From: Chitinophagales bacterium
GTDB taxonomy: Bacteria; Bacteroidota; Bacteroidia; Chitinophagales; Saprospiraceae
Direction of reading: 5' to 3'
DNA length: 64,000 nucleotides
Assembly (NCBI GenBank): GCA_017303875.1
Contig: JAFLBP010000013.1
Span: 104,155-168,154 of the forward strand
Shown: in pieces, positions 45,081 to 53,454 of the stretch
How positions within the stretch are numbered: the stretch's first letter is position 1
Layout of the letters: each line of letters starts with the position of its first letter
Made by a program: the position numbers and the translations under genes
Notes under the pieces: model-generated
The model's input: the letters and a program-made list of their open reading frames with translations, nothing else
Told to the model about the DNA's origin: nothing
Database searches by the model: none

Positions 45081-48000
45081 ATGACGTCTTCTTTGTACAA
45101 ATCACGCCTTTTGCGCGTGAGCGCTATTTTAATAGCCGGCCTGACCTGGTTAGCTAACAATACCAACCCACCCACTGGCCGTACCGGCGCTCCGTTTGAT
45201 GGGCATTGCAATGACTGCCATACCGGTAATAGCAATAATTATAATGGTACCGTTACCATTGATGGCCTGCCGGCAACCATCGAGCCAAACACGACCTATC
45301 CTTTACAAATCACCATGACGCCTACTGCCGGTAATCCGTCACGCGGCGGATTTCAGCTGGTAGTTGTAGATGGAAACAATGGAAATGCGGGAAACCTGAC
45401 CAACAGCAATGCACAGTCGGGCACCGAAATGTTCGCCACACGGGAATACTTAGAGCAGCGCAATGGCAAAAATTTTACCGGCGGCAATCCGATCACCTGG
45501 AGTTTCACCTGGGCCTCTCCGGCCAGTGTACCCGGTAACACGGTCAAGTTTTATTATGTGGGCAATTTTTGCGACGGCAACAACAGCTCCGGCGACTATG
45601 CGCTGGACGGCCTGATTTCAGTGCCTTTCAGCGGCCCGCCTCCGGTTATAGCAACCATATTTTCTTCCACCAACGTAAGCTGCTTTGGTGGCAATAACGG
45701 CAGCGCTATAGCTGAAGGCGACGGCGGACAGCCGCCCTACACCTACGCCTGGAGCAATGGCCAAACCGGCCAAACCGCCAGCAACCTTACTGCCGGTAAC
45801 TATACCGTAACGGTAACCGGCTCCGGCGGCAGCGGTACCGCCACTGCCAGCGTGATGATTACACAGCCGCTGGCACTGAATGCCTCTGTTTCCGTCAGCG
45901 GGCAAGCCAACTGCAATCAGCCTGAGGTAACCGTAACCGGTAACGTAAGCGGCGGTACGCCGGGCTACCAATATGCCTGGCCTAATGGAGAAACCAATGC
46001 TCAAACACAACTGGGCGTGGGAAGCTATGTGCTGACTGTCACGGATGCCAATTCCTGTACAAAAACCGCTACTTTTAACATAGGCGGCAATACGACACCA
46101 CCGAATGCGGTGGCAAATTCCGGCGCGCCCTTGAGCTGCACTCAACTAACTACTACCGTTAGCGGCACCGGGTCTTCCGTAGGCGGATCGTTTACCTATT
46201 TATGGACAAGCCCAAACGGCAATATCGTTTCGGGCGGCACAACACTTAATGCGATTGTCAACCAACCCGGCGAATATATTCTGCAGGTTACCAACATTGG
46301 CAATGGTTGTACGGCGACGGCAAGCACAACAGTTACTTCCAATGCAACGCCGCCGGGTGCCAGCGCAAGTGGCGGTACTATTACCTGTTCCTCATCCACA
46401 ACAAGCCTTGCGGCCAGCTCTCCTACTAATGGTGTGACCTACCTGTGGAGCGGCCCGGGCATCAATCAAAACAATCAGGCGCAACAAAACCCTGTGGTGG
46501 GCACGGCTGGTGTTTACACCGTTACGGTCACCAACCCTGCCAACAGCTGTACCTCAACAGCAACGGCAACGGTTAATGCCAACACTACCCCACCCTCTGC
46601 AACGGCTATGGGTGGTACGCTGACCTGCAGCGCGCCTTCCATTACCTTACAGGCCAGCTCCAATGCGCCGCAGGCGGTATATCAATGGACCGGGCCGGGC
46701 ATCACCCCGAACAACCAGAACCAGCAAAATCCGCTTGTTTCTGTTGATGGCAGCTACCTTGTGGTGGTGACCAACCCGACAAACGGCTGCACCAATACGG
46801 CAAGCGCAATTGTCAATAAAGATCAGCTTGCCCCCAACCTGAGTGCCAGCGCATCCGGGCAGCTCACCTGCGCCACCAATATTATCACGCTGAGTGCCAA
46901 CTCCACGACTAATAATGTCACGTATGCCTGGAGTGGGCCAAACGGATTTAGCTCCAGTCAGCAAAGTTTCACCACGAGCGTTTCGGGCACCTATACAGTT
47001 GTGGTAACAGCTGCGGCCAATGGCTGCACGAGCAGCACTATTGTGAACGTTACGGAAAACACGACACCACCAACGGTGAGTATTGCGCCTCCGGCAAATC
47101 TGAATTGCAATACCACCAGCATTCAACTTGATGCCTCTGCTTCTTCACAAGGGGGGAATTTTATTTACAGCTGGTCGACCATAAACGGTAATTTTGTTTC
47201 CGGCCAAAACACCCTAAGCCCGACCGTAAATGCGCCCGGTCAGTATAACTTACTGATTATCAACTCTGCAACCGGCTGCACCGCAAGTGCAGGCGTTGTG
47301 GTACAACAAAGTCCTGCGGTGATGGCCGCCATCGCTCAAACACAAGCCATTTCCTGCAACGGCGGCAACAACGGTGCACTGCTGGCCACGGCAACAGGTA
47401 GCGGAGCCATTACTTATCTTTGGTCGAACGGCGCCACAACCCCTGCGATCAGCAACCTTATTGCTGGCGTATACAGCCTTAGTATCAGTGATGCTGAAGG
47501 ATGCACCGCTACACAATCCTTTACCCTGACACAACCCGCAGCCTTACAGGCCAACGTCAGTGTGACCAATCAAACCGCTGTCGGCGTCAACGACGGTACT
47601 GCTACCGCAGCGCCTACCGGTGGCACTCCGGCCTATACCTATCTTTGGAGCACAAATGCTACTACGGCAGGTATTTCCGGCCTCGCACCCGGTACATACA
47701 CTGTTACCATCGGTGATGCGAATGGCTGCACAAGCGTCCAAGCAGTCAACATCAACAGCTTTGGCTGTACACTCAGCCTCAGCGTGAGCGCTGTAAATAT
47801 CAGCTGCAACGCCGCCGCCAACGGCAGCGCGCTGGCTACGGTCAGTGGCGCCAACGAACCGGTAACTTATCTGTGGTCGAACGGCGCAGGTACGGCTTCA
47901 ATTTCCGGTTTGGCGCCTGGCACCTATACGGTTCAGGTAAGTGATGCAAACAACTGTCCGGCGCAGCAACAGGTACAAATTACAGAGCCTGCCGTACTCA

Positions 48001-49409
48001 ATGCAAATGTTACAGCAACCAATGTAAGCGGCGCCGGCGCCACCGACGGCACCGCCACGGCTGCACCAACCGGCGGCACAGCGCCATATACCTACCTCTG
48101 GAATACAGGTGCTACTACAGCCGGCATTTCCGGTCTCGCACCTGGCACGTATACCTGTGTCGTAACCGACGCTCAGAATTGTAGCAGTACCCAAAGTGCA
48201 AGCATCAACGCCTTTAACTGCACACTTACCGTAAGTCTGACCCAGGTCAACATCGCCTGTGCGGGAACGCTCAGCGGCCAGATCACAGCCGCCGCAGGTG
48301 CAGGCTCCAGTCCGTTTACCTATCTTTGGAGCACCGGCGCAACCACCGCCTCTATCGTCAACCTCGGCGCAGGCACCTACACTGTTACTGCTTCCGACAA
48401 CAGCGGCTGTACCACTACTGCCGAAGCAACGATCAGTGAACCTGCTCCACTGGTGGCCAACGTGGAAAATATCGTTAACGTGACCTGTGCGACTGACCTC
48501 AGCGGCTCCGCCGCCATTGTAGCAAGCGGCGGCACAGCACCCTACACCATTGCATGGCCCAACAACAGTGGCGGACAAAACCTCAGTGCCGGCGCCTATT
48601 TTGTGACGGTGACGGATGCCAACGGTTGTAGCCGGATTGTCACTGCAAATATCAGTGTGAGCGACAATATCGCTCCGGGCATTGCCTGTCCGGGCAATAT
48701 TTCCCTTTGCGGATTTGATATTGTAGACTACCCGCAGCCTACTGTTTCCGATAACTGCACTTTGCCGGCTAATGCCCTGTCGCTTGTCAGCGGACAAGCC
48801 TCCGGCAGCATTTTTCTGGAAGGCGTCAGTACCCAGGTATTCCAGGTGACTGATGCTGCGGGCAATACGGCGCAATGCTCGTTTAGCGTAACCATTTTTG
48901 AATTGCCGGATGTGGGGAATCTTATTGTTACCAACGACGTTGGCGGGGCTGGTTTGGGCGCCATTGCTGTGACACCGATGGGCGGAACAGCGCCTTACAC
49001 ATTTGTCTGGACCAAAGACGGGGTATTCTTTTCCAACAGCGAAGACCTCAGCAGTTTGAACAGCGGCTCCTATCAGTTGGTGATGTCGGATGCCAATGGT
49101 TGCAACGTTACCCTTGCTCCGGTATTTGTCGACAACCTGGTTAGCACAACAGCACCAGACGTCAGTTTTCGTCTGGGTGTGATGCCAAATCCAGCTACAC
49201 AGCAAATCTTCCTGCAATGGGATGGTCCGGCACCGGAACTGCTTCGCATTTCCGGCTTCAATGGCGGTTTGGTACGCGATATTCCGGTTCAATCTGTTTC
49301 CGGCGGCATTGACGTCTCAAGCCTGCCGGCTGGCTTGTACCTGCTGCAACTCTACCACCCGGAATGCGGCTGGCAGCTAAGCAAATGGATAAAAAACAGT
49401 GAGCAGTGA
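45081..49409 (+). CDS. Large T9SS type A cargo with N-terminal CxxCH domain, SprB-like repeats and HYR-like domain
   Basis: The 1442-residue protein starts with a signal-like helix, then GAPFDGHCNDCHTG (CxxCH at 43-47) and a beta domain ending SGDYALDGLISVPF, the layout I know as a choice-of-anchor domain. Residues about 195-1240 are tandem SprB-type repeats built around VSCFGGNNGSA ... YTYAWSNGQT ... NLTAGNYTVTV. A HYR-like segment follows (CPGNISLCGFDIVDYPQPTV). The end (MPNPATQQIFLQWDG ... LPAGLYLLQLYH) is a type A T9SS sorting domain. SprB-like repeats are surface adhesins in gliding bacteria. Whether the CxxCH binds haem is open. No SprF-like gene follows, consistent with type A rather than type B sorting. 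Confidence 0.9.
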   Translation: MTSSLYKSRLLRVSAILIAGLTWLANNTNPPTGRTGAPFDGHCNDCHTGNSNNYNGTVTIDGLPATIEPNTTYPLQITMTPTAGNPSRGGFQLVVVDGNNGNAGNLTNSNAQSGTEMFATREYLEQRNGKNFTGGNPITWSFTWASPASVPGNTVKFYYVGNFCDGNNSSGDYALDGLISVPFSGPPPVIATIFSSTNVSCFGGNNGSAIAEGDGGQPPYTYAWSNGQTGQTASNLTAGNYTVTVTGSGGSGTATASVMITQPLALNASVSVSGQANCNQPEVTVTGNVSGGTPGYQYAWPNGETNAQTQLGVGSYVLTVTDANSCTKTATFNIGGNTTPPNAVANSGAPLSCTQLTTTVSGTGSSVGGSFTYLWTSPNGNIVSGGTTLNAIVNQPGEYILQVTNIGNGCTATASTTVTSNATPPGASASGGTITCSSSTTSLAASSPTNGVTYLWSGPGINQNNQAQQNPVVGTAGVYTVTVTNPANSCTSTATATVNANTTPPSATAMGGTLTCSAPSITLQASSNAPQAVYQWTGPGITPNNQNQQNPLVSVDGSYLVVVTNPTNGCTNTASAIVNKDQLAPNLSASASGQLTCATNIITLSANSTTNNVTYAWSGPNGFSSSQQSFTTSVSGTYTVVVTAAANGCTSSTIVNVTENTTPPTVSIAPPANLNCNTTSIQLDASASSQGGNFIYSWSTINGNFVSGQNTLSPTVNAPGQYNLLIINSATGCTASAGVVVQQSPAVMAAIAQTQAISCNGGNNGALLATATGSGAITYLWSNGATTPAISNLIAGVYSLSISDAEGCTATQSFTLTQPAALQANVSVTNQTAVGVNDGTATAAPTGGTPAYTYLWSTNATTAGISGLAPGTYTVTIGDANGCTSVQAVNINSFGCTLSLSVSAVNISCNAAANGSALATVSGANEPVTYLWSNGAGTASISGLAPGTYTVQVSDANNCPAQQQVQITEPAVLNANVTATNVSGAGATDGTATAAPTGGTAPYTYLWNTGATTAGISGLAPGTYTCVVTDAQNCSSTQSASINAFNCTLTVSLTQVNIACAGTLSGQITAAAGAGSSPFTYLWSTGATTASIVNLGAGTYTVTASDNSGCTTTAEATISEPAPLVANVENIVNVTCATDLSGSAAIVASGGTAPYTIAWPNNSGGQNLSAGAYFVTVTDANGCSRIVTANISVSDNIAPGIACPGNISLCGFDIVDYPQPTVSDNCTLPANALSLVSGQASGSIFLEGVSTQVFQVTDAAGNTAQCSFSVTIFELPDVGNLIVTNDVGGAGLGAIAVTPMGGTAPYTFVWTKDGVFFSNSEDLSSLNSGSYQLVMSDANGCNVTLAPVFVDNLVSTTAPDVSFRLGVMPNPATQQIFLQWDGPAPELLRISGFNGGLVRDIPVQSVSGGIDVSSLPAGLYLLQLYHPECGWQLSKWIKNSEQ

Positions 49410-49575
49410 GCAGTTATCAGTGAACAGTCAGCAGTGAGCAGTGAACAGTGGGTGTCATGCTGAATGAAGTGTCTGGCCGGGGGTGAGCAGGTCGCACGGC
49501 TTTGTGGTAACGCCTGGCCAGATGCTTCACTTCGTTCAGTATGACACCCACTGATAACTGTTGACTGCTCACTGA
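49410..49575. repeat. Inverted-repeat cluster after the SprB-repeat gene
   Basis: GTGGGTGTCATGCTGAATGA- (49448-49471) pairs with 49528-49551 with two mismatches. TCTGGCC/GGCCAGA lies inside, and AGCAGTGAACAGT-type words flank both sides. The flanking words are shared with the porX terminator at 25903-25971. Confidence 0.75.
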
Positions 49576-49581
49576 TAACTG

Positions 49582-49626
49582 AAAAAAAAGCGCCATTTCG
49601 GGAGACCGAGATGGCGCTTTTTTTTC
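49582..49626. terminator. Bidirectional intrinsic terminator
   Basis: AGCGCCAT (49589-49596) pairs with ATGGCGCT (49611-49618), preceded by a run of A and followed by a run of T, so it can terminate both the SprB-repeat gene (+) and the small CTD protein (-). Confidence 0.9.
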
Positions 49627-49651
49627 AGTGGTATGGGGAAAAGCTTTAGAA

Positions 49652-49957
49652 TCAGCGTTTTTCAATTTTTTGTGCCTGAGCAACCGGGCGTTGGTTGCGA
49701 TCCAGAAACTGAATCAGGTAATACCCTTTGGGAAGATCGCCAATATAATAGCGGTCGCCTTTGGTATAATCGAATTCCTTGACTTTGCGGCCGATAACGT
49801 TGTATACCACAATATGCATGAGGGCATCATTATGGTCTTCAACCGCGATGTATTCGGCAGCCGGGTTGGGGAAGATTTTCAGCGTAGGCCGGGCTGCCTG
49901 GGCCTGCGCCGCCATGCCGAAGATGAAGAGGGAGAAAACGAGTAAGATATGTTTCAT
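49652..49957 (-). CDS. Miniature T9SS protein: signal peptide plus type A sorting domain only
   Basis: The 101-residue protein consists of a signal peptide (ILLVFSLFIFGMAAQAQA) followed almost at once by a complete T9SS type A sorting domain (LKIFPNPAAEYIAVEDHNDA, VYNVIGRKVKEFDY, LPKGYYLIQFLD, AQKIEKR). There is no room for any passenger domain. It may be a bare sorting domain with an independent role at the secretion machinery, or the last piece of a lost larger gene; the intact signal peptide argues against simple decay. An 8-bp inverted repeat lies in its leader (49976-50008). Confidence 0.88.
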   Translation of the reverse strand: MKHILLVFSLFIFGMAAQAQAARPTLKIFPNPAAEYIAVEDHNDALMHIVVYNVIGRKVKEFDYTKGDRYYIGDLPKGYYLIQFLDRNQRPVAQAQKIEKR

Positions 49958-50183
49958 AAGCGATTAGAAAGAAACGGACTTTTGTCTGAAATGTCAGGTA
50001 AAAAGTCCTGATGAAAGTGCGCGGTTGAAGAAATCGGTTTGTGGTGATGTGGCAACTTTAATTTGCTGCCGCAAAATATGTTAATAAACTCGTGTCGACC
50101 AAATAATGTTCCCCTATTGACAAAATTTTAACGGATTTTGCACAATAAATTCTAAACACCATTCACGAATCAGGTTATAACCA

Positions 50184-50900
50184 TTAAAAGACGATTGAAC
50201 GGGCAGAAAGGTTGCGTTCCGGCAAACTTAAATACCGCATTGTCGCGGATTGGCCGGAATACCGCACCTGCGTGATGCTCACGGTACAAACCCGCCCTCC
50301 ACGGTTCATGATATAATCGTTTTCAGGGTCGCCAACGCTGCCGCTCTGATGCAGTTTCAACAAGGCCGACGCCTGCAAACGCGGCACTGTACGCTTTAGC
50401 TTTGGCAAGGCATCTCGAAATACCTGCTCCCGAATCTGCTGCATATCCGGCGGATAAAGGGTTGCCGAACACCAAAAATGTGCAGCACCGGGATTTAATT
50501 CGAGCAGGTGTTTTTGCTGCCCGTCCCAACGCCATTGCACCACCCTTTTTCGATTAAAAAACAAAAATGTAAACGGCTCCATGTCATCGCATTCATACTG
50601 TCGGAAAAACGCATCTGCATTCGGATAGTCGAAAAAATCAAGCAACATCAATCCGCGGCTGCGGCGATACGGCGGCTCATGGCGGTGTTTAACAAACGCA
50701 CCGTTGAGCAGGCATACCACATCGCCCTGATCGGAGGCGGCAATCCAGGAGCCGCCGGCTTTGGCGTCGCGGGGCAACAAAATTTTGTGCCCTCCTGCAC
50801 GCGCACGCTCCAGCCCGGGTTGCGAGCGTAACGGCGCCTCGTCGCGGTTATGCGTCAGCACAAATCCGTCGGGTTGTGGGAAATAGGTTACGGTACACAT
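50184..50900 (-). CDS. NRDE-family protein (TANGO2 homologue)
   Basis: The 238-residue protein starts MCTVTYFPQPDGFVLTHNRD followed by E, giving the NRDE motif and the N-terminal Cys2 typical of this family. Further conserved-looking segments are AGGSWIAASDQGDVVCLLNG and HEPPYRRSRGLMLLDFF. The fold is related to N-terminal nucleophile hydrolases. TANGO2 proteins have been linked to haem or lipid handling, but the bacterial role is unclear. No signal peptide. Confidence 0.88.
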   Translation of the reverse strand: MCTVTYFPQPDGFVLTHNRDEAPLRSQPGLERARAGGHKILLPRDAKAGGSWIAASDQGDVVCLLNGAFVKHRHEPPYRRSRGLMLLDFFDYPNADAFFRQYECDDMEPFTFLFFNRKRVVQWRWDGQQKHLLELNPGAAHFWCSATLYPPDMQQIREQVFRDALPKLKRTVPRLQASALLKLHQSGSVGDPENDYIMNRGGRVCTVSITQVRYSGQSATMRYLSLPERNLSARSIVF

Positions 50901-51275
50901 GTTGAGTCAGGTTCGGGGTTCGGCAAAAGTATTGTTTTCCGGAAAAACTTCAGGGGTATATCGGGACAGCTCATTTAACCGGGGCTTTGAGGTGGCCTGG
51001 CCACGTAAGGTTTCACACAGAAAACACAGATTCAGCGCCTTCTGTGTAAACGATCTGTGCACCTCTGTGCGAAACCATGCTGTGCACTTCTGTGCCCGCC
51101 AATTGAGCAATCTCTTTTCTATATGCCTGTCACAATTTAAGAGGGAGGAAGCTGAAAAGAGAGATTCCTCGTACTTTTGCCGACCCAATTTCCGAAAAAT
51201 TTGTTTTGCCTGTCTGAACATTCGGGATTTGGTCATTACCTCTAAAAAACAGAATTTTTAAAAAAAAACATCAAC
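50901..51275. other. Intergenic region with a degenerate inverted repeat and a promoter
   Basis: About 375 bp. From 50999 to 51076 lies a degenerate version of the 48-bp inverted repeat at 52540-52652 (shared GGCCACGTAAGGTTTCACAC; arms GGTTTC/GAAACC). TACTTTTG at 51172-51179 is a plausible -7 element for the M28 peptidase gene. No credible gene is present. Confidence 0.65.
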
Positions 51276-52496
51276 ATGCGTTTTACACTCATACTCTCCT
51301 TTCTGTTGCTCACACAATTTGCAACCGCCCAACAGCTCGAAACGGCCAGCATCAAAAAAAATGTGGAATGGCTGGCCTCCGACCTGCGTAAGGGCCGCGG
51401 CACCGGCACGCCTGAAGAAAAAGCCGCTGCAAAGTATATTGCCAAACATTTTAAAAAAAGTGGCCTGCAACCCAAGGGCGACAAAGGCACTTACTTTCAC
51501 CAATTCGGGTTTAAACAACAAGACCCGCACGGCGGCGAAATCGCCAATGCGCCCAATATCTACAGCCAGAATGTAGCGGGTTATATCGACAACGGCGCGG
51601 AGTACACCATCGTCATCGGCGCCCACTACGACCACCTCGGCATGGGCGACGAAAGCTCAATGGATCGCAGCAAACTGGGGCAAATCCACAACGGCGCCGA
51701 CGACAATGCCTCCGGAACCGCCGCAGTGATGGAACTGGCCCACTATTTTGCCAAAAACGGCATCAAGGAAAAGCATAACTTCCTTTTCCTCGCTTTTTCC
51801 GCAGAAGAAAAAGGACTGATCGGCTCCAAAAGATTCACAGAATACCCAACCATTGACCTCACCAAGGTGAGTTTTATGATTAATCTGGACATGGTGGGCC
51901 GCCTGAGTCAGGAAAAAAAATTAGTTGTTGGCGGCGTGGGTACCGCCCCCGATTTTGTACCGCTGTTCAATGAATTGCGCGGCGATTTTACCGTAAAACT
52001 CGACAGCGCAGGCGTTGGCCCAAGCGATCACACGTCTTTTTACCTGAAAAATATTCCGGTGCTGTTTTGCTTTACCGGCCAGCATACCGACTACCACAAG
52101 CCCTCCGATGATGCCGAAAAAGTCAACTTTGAAGGTATTCGCCAGATTTCAGATTTGCTGGTGCGCGCCATCCAACGCCTCGACAATACACCGAAGCTGA
52201 CGTTTCAGGAAACCAAAGTAAAGGAGTCGGAAAAAATCAGCTTTAAAGTAACGCTGGGCATTATGCCCGACTATGCCTACGAAGGCGAAGGCGTGCATAT
52301 TGACAACGTGACGCCCGAACGCCCGGCCGCCAATGCCGGTATCCAGAAAGACGATATCATCATCGGCATGGGCGATATGCCGGTAAAAACGATTCAGGAC
52401 TATATGAAGGGCCTGAGCAAATTTAAAAAAGGGGAAAGCACCACCGTGAAAGTAAAACGCGGCGATAAAGAAATCAGCCTGCCGGTGACGTTTTAG
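51276..52496 (+). CDS. Secreted M28-family zinc aminopeptidase with C-terminal PDZ domain
   Basis: The 406-residue protein has a signal peptide (FTLILSFLLLTQFATAQ). It shows the M28 ligand series: HYDHLG (first His/Asp), NGADDNASGTAAVMELA (bridging Asp), EEKGLIGSK (catalytic Glu pair), NLDMVGRL and later GPSDHTSF, so it should bind two zinc ions and release N-terminal amino acids. Residues about 315-404 form a PDZ domain (RPAANAGIQKDDIIIGMGDM), which may steer substrate choice. It probably acts in the periplasm or outside the cell, for peptide nutrition. Confidence 0.92.
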   Translation: MRFTLILSFLLLTQFATAQQLETASIKKNVEWLASDLRKGRGTGTPEEKAAAKYIAKHFKKSGLQPKGDKGTYFHQFGFKQQDPHGGEIANAPNIYSQNVAGYIDNGAEYTIVIGAHYDHLGMGDESSMDRSKLGQIHNGADDNASGTAAVMELAHYFAKNGIKEKHNFLFLAFSAEEKGLIGSKRFTEYPTIDLTKVSFMINLDMVGRLSQEKKLVVGGVGTAPDFVPLFNELRGDFTVKLDSAGVGPSDHTSFYLKNIPVLFCFTGQHTDYHKPSDDAEKVNFEGIRQISDLLVRAIQRLDNTPKLTFQETKVKESEKISFKVTLGIMPDYAYEGEGVHIDNVTPERPAANAGIQKDDIIIGMGDMPVKTIQDYMKGLSKFKKGESTTVKVKRGDKEISLPVTF

Positions 52497-52539
52497 TTCG
52501 GGATGGTTCATTTAACCTAACTGTGCTTTTTAGATCGTT

Positions 52540-52652
52540 TGGCCACGTAAGGTTTCACACAGAAGGGCGCAGATCAATCACACAGAAGGCACTGAATCTG
52601 TGTTTTCTGTGTGATTGATCTGCGCCCTTCTGTGTGAAACCTTACGTGGCCA
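52540..52652. repeat. 48-bp perfect inverted repeat between convergent genes
   Basis: Arms 52540-52587 and 52605-52652 are exact reverse complements (starting TGGCCACGTAAGGTTTCACA) with a 17-nt loop. It starts 44 bp after the M28 gene and ends 16 bp before the DUF4197 stop, so it can act as a bidirectional terminator. A related degenerate copy is at 50999-51076. Confidence 0.9.
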
Positions 52653-52668
52653 ATCAATTAAGATTAGC

Positions 52669-53388
52669 TTACTTGCGGTTGGTATCCTGCTTGGCAAATA
52701 CCTTTTTGAGCAGGTCGGAAGTACGCGCGCCGGTGTTGCGGCGGATATTTTTCTCTTCTTCCGAAATTTTTCCAAACAAGCCTTTGAGCGCCTCGTTGGT
52801 CACATAGTCGTCGAGGTCGTTATTGACCTTTGTGACTAAGGGAATTTTATTATACGTATCGGCAGCTTTGCGGTAGAGTTCGTTGGCGCCGATGTTATTC
52901 AGCGCGGCCACGATTTTAGGGTTAAATTTCCCGTACAACTCCTGCGTGGTAGTGCGTTGCAGGTAAGCCGTGGCAGCATTATCTTCACCCATCAAAATAT
53001 TCGTGGCATCCTGAATGGTCATTTGTTTGATGGAATTCAGGAAAATGGGCGCCGCTTCTTTGGCGGCTTCTTCGGCGCCGCGGTTGATTTTTTCCAGCAA
53101 TTCTGCTTCCAGGTTGTTGAATCCGGGCACATTTTTCAGCTTGTCGGTAATCTTGCGTGCTTCGGCGGGCAGCAGGATTTTGTACTGGCTTTTCAAAAAA
53201 CCATCGCGGGCGGCTAATTCGCCGGCGCCTTTCGTCACCCCTTTGCCGAGGGCTTCTTTCAGGCCGCGGCCAATTTCATCCAGCGAAGGTTCGGTGAGTA
53301 CAGTTTGAGCTACCTGTTGCAGGGTTTCGCAAGCAGGGAGGAAGAGCAGGGCCGCAAGCAGCGGCAGGAGCAGCAGTGTTTTTTTCAT
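52669..53388 (-). CDS. DUF4197-family lipoprotein
   Basis: The 239-residue lipoprotein (signal ending LLFLPAC) is mostly helical: LDEIGRGLKEALGKGVTKGA, ILLPAEARKITDKLKNVPGF, MTIQDATNILMGEDNAATAY and YNKIPLVTKVNNDLDDYVTN. This is the DUF4197 pattern; the function is unknown and the location presumably periplasmic. Length fits the family. Confidence 0.85.
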   Translation of the reverse strand: MKKTLLLLPLLAALLFLPACETLQQVAQTVLTEPSLDEIGRGLKEALGKGVTKGAGELAARDGFLKSQYKILLPAEARKITDKLKNVPGFNNLEAELLEKINRGAEEAAKEAAPIFLNSIKQMTIQDATNILMGEDNAATAYLQRTTTQELYGKFNPKIVAALNNIGANELYRKAADTYNKIPLVTKVNNDLDDYVTNEALKGLFGKISEEEKNIRRNTGARTSDLLKKVFAKQDTNRK

Positions 53389-53454
53389 CTTTTGTGTAAA
53401 TTTGTTTGCGTAAGGACGCGTTTTCCGGGGAAATGTAACTTTGCTTTGAAAGCA

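Noticed and set aside
47898..49292. 464-codon minus-strand ORF opposite the SprB-repeat gene
   Set aside because: Open only because the repeat region is rich in Gly, Thr and Ala codons; no independent signals.
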